A DNA stretch of 64,000 bases, taken from assembly GCA_002049455.2 (NCBI GenBank), contig KV919142.1, positions 1 to 64,000 of the forward strand. Reading direction: 5' to 3'. The position numbers and the translations under genes are program-made. The stretch comes from Porphyra umbilicalis (lineage: Eukaryota; Rhodophyta; Bangiophyceae; Bangiales; Bangiaceae). This document shows positions 62,697 to 64,000 of this stretch, one piece after another. The notes under the pieces were generated by a model. That model saw nothing but the letters and a program-made list of their open reading frames with translations, was not told the DNA's origin and made no database searches. Every line of letters begins with the position of its first letter. The first letter of the stretch is position 1.

Positions 62697-63728
62697 TCAG
62701 CGCGCGGCGTGGGCGGCGCCCGCGGCGCGCGCGCGGGGGCACGTTGGTGCAATCAAAAAACCTTTTGTGGGGGTCGCGGCCTCGCCCGTCGCAGCCGCCC
62801 GCGCGTCATGCCCCCCCCCCCCCCCCACCCCCCCGAGCGCCGCCGCCGCGGCGGCGGCCACCCCCTCATTCGGGTCCCCCCGCAGCGCCGCCGCCGACGC
62901 GGCCACGCGCGCGCGCATTTCGGCCACTTGGTCCCGAGACACCCCCCCCACCCCCCCCCCCCCCCCCCCCCAACCCCTCCACGGCCGCAGCAGCGGCGGC
63001 CACCGCCGCCACCGCCGCCCCCCGCACCCGCGGGCGCCCGTCCCCCGCCGCCGCCAACAGCGCGCCCTCTGCGTCTGGGGTGTCCCACCCCCCCTCTGCC
63101 ACGACGACGTCGGCGCCGACGCCGCCGACGCCGAGGAGGGTGGCGAGGGTGGGCGGGGGCACGCCCCCCCCCCCACCTCCCCCCCCTCCCCCCCCCCCCC
63201 CCGCCACCCGCCGCCAACAGCCGACCGAGCGCGCCCGTGGCGGCGGCAACCACCCCCCCATCCCCGTCGCCCGTCACCACATCCCCCAACGCGACCGCGT
63301 CGGCGGCCGCCGCCGCGAGCGCCACCGCCGCCGCCCGCACGGCCGGGTTGGGGTGGCGCGCCGCCGCGGCGGTCGCGCGGCGGATGCCACCGCCGCCGCC
63401 ACCGCCGCCGCCACCGCCGCCGCCACCGCCGCCGCCACCGCCGCCGCCACCGCCGCCGCCACCGCCGCCGCCCGCGGGCGGCGGGTGCCCCGCGTCGAGC
63501 GCGGCGGCGACGGCGGAGAGGGCGCGCGCGAGCACCGGCGCGGGCGGGTGGGGGGGGACGCGGCGGCCAAGAGGGCGGCGAGGAGCGGCGAGGGGGGGGC
63601 GCCGGGGGGGGGGGGGTCCGCAGCGCCGCCGCCGCCAAGTCGACGACGCGCGCGGGCGTCGGCGCGCCGGGGGGGGGGGGGGGGGGGGGGCGCCGACCGC
63701 GCGTGGCCCCCGCCGGCGGCGGCGCCAT
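62697..63728 (-). CDS. HEAT/armadillo-repeat-like protein with poly-Gly tract
   Basis: The likely start is ATG at 63728 (MAPPPAGATRGRRPPPPPPP). Several Ala-rich helical repeats are readable: HPNPAVRAAAVALAAAAADA, TPDAEGALLAAAGDGRPRVR and GDPNEGVAAAAAAALGGVGG. The patterns NPAVRAAA and RPRVRGAA are typical of HEAT repeats, which form scaffolds for protein-protein contacts. A poly-Gly stretch of about 30 residues comes from a CCACCGCCGCCG microsatellite (63387-63473). The frame changes at least four times, each at a G or C run (near 63610, 63200, 62960 and 62815), so the end is uncertain (62753 or 62697). The partner and pathway are unknown. Confidence 0.6.
   Translation of the reverse strand: MAPPPAGATRGRRPPPPPPPGAPTPARVVDLAAAALRTPPPPAPPPRRSSPPSWPPRPPPPARAGARARPLRRRRRARRGAPAARGRRRWRRRWRRRWRRRWRRRWRRRWRRRWHPPRDRRGGAPPQPGRAGGGGGARGGGRRRGRVGGCGDGRRGWGGGCRRHGRARSAVGGGWRGGGGEGGEVGGGACPRPPSPPSSASAASAPTSSWQRGGGTPQTQRARCWRRRGTGARGCGGRRWRRWPPLLRPWRGWGGGGGGVGGVSRDQVAEMRARVAASAAALRGDPNEGVAAAAAAALGGVGGGGGHDARAAATGEAATPTKGFLIAPTCPRARAAGAAHAAR
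63387..63473. repeat. 12-bp microsatellite CCACCGCCGCCG, seven copies
   Basis: Seven near-perfect tandem 12-base units encode poly-Gly in the minus-strand HEAT-like gene. Being a multiple of three, copy-number changes keep the frame. Confidence 0.92.
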
Positions 63729-64000
63729 GGGAGGGGGGGGGGGGGGGTGGGGGGGCCCGCCGCGCCGAGGCGGGGGGGGGTGGCGCGCGTGCGCCGCCCG
63801 CGGTCTCGCGCGCCGCCGGGGCGCGCCGGCCGCCTGGTGGGTGCGCGCGGCGGAAAGGAGGACGGGCGGGGGGCGACAAAGTGTGCGGTTCATTGGTTGG
63901 GAGCGCGGTTCTGGTGGTCTGCCGACGAGCTGCTGGTTGGGGGCTGTTCAAAGTGACAGCGGCTTGTGGGCATTGCTCTCGCGGATGCTCGTGGAAGACC
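63729..64000. other. Upstream flank of the HEAT-like gene
   Basis: GC-rich with long G-runs to about 63780, then more ordinary sequence. No gene is supported before the window ends. Confidence 0.4.

Noticed and set aside
59101-62742. Minus-strand open frame of 1,213 codons
   Set aside because: It is the antisense of the fusion gene. Its translation is Arg/Pro/Ala-rich without domains, while the plus strand shows clear family motifs throughout.

Overview
The window is nuclear DNA of a GC-rich eukaryote. A bangiophyte red alga (Porphyra/Pyropia type) fits best. The reasons are the very high GC of the genes, little sign of introns, Golgi-type glycosyltransferases, abundant Ty1/copia and Ty3 fossils, and tRNA genes that appear to carry an insertion in the T-loop, a kind of disruption known from red algae. 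This assignment is an inference; no sequence here names the species.

Layout. 1-5 kb: tandem repeats, G-rich tracts and alanine-rich sequence with no recognisable gene. 5.1-8.4 kb: two minus-strand host genes, a protein kinase-like gene and an SLC25A39/40-type mitochondrial carrier. The last residues of the carrier frame are encoded by a DNA hairpin and a short CCCTAA array. 8.4-19.5 kb: repeats, two 448-bp MITEs, a decayed Myb/SANT-like gene and an unknown RS-rich gene. 19.8-28.8 kb: LTR-retroelement fossils, namely a Ty3/chromovirus pol with a MITE inside it, a gag-like stretch on the opposite strand and half of a Ty1/copia pol. 28.8-33.5 kb: a convergent module with a Pif1-like helicase tail on the plus strand and unknown Gly-rich ORFs on the minus strand. 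33.8-34.7 kb: a 72-bp minisatellite. 35.2-38.6 kb: a piggyBac element with terminal inverted repeats. 39.8-43.6 kb: a three-domain glycosyltransferase gene. 44-51.9 kb: MITEs and hairpins, two tRNA-Leu(CAG) genes, a decayed glycosyltransferase fragment and a second copia-like fossil. 52-55.7 kb: a second three-domain glycosyltransferase on the minus strand. 58.3-62.6 kb: a very large fusion gene. 62.7-63.7 kb: a convergent HEAT-repeat-like gene.

The most novel items are as follows. (1) One continuous frame from 58324 encodes a permuted NlpC/P60-like amidase domain, two cyclic-nucleotide-binding domains, an EF-hand and a complete mitochondrial carrier. (2) Two tRNA-Leu(CAG) genes each carry a 14-nt insertion in the T-loop. 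(3) A segmental duplication links those tRNA genes to the 3' ends of the glycosyltransferase genes. (4) Three MITE families share TA target duplications and TTGCTG ends, and one copy has an empty site elsewhere in the window.

Frame changes in the host genes fall almost always in G or C runs of about 9 to 16 bases. They are therefore more likely to be homopolymer length errors or variation than real gene death. Exact starts and ends of those genes are approximate.
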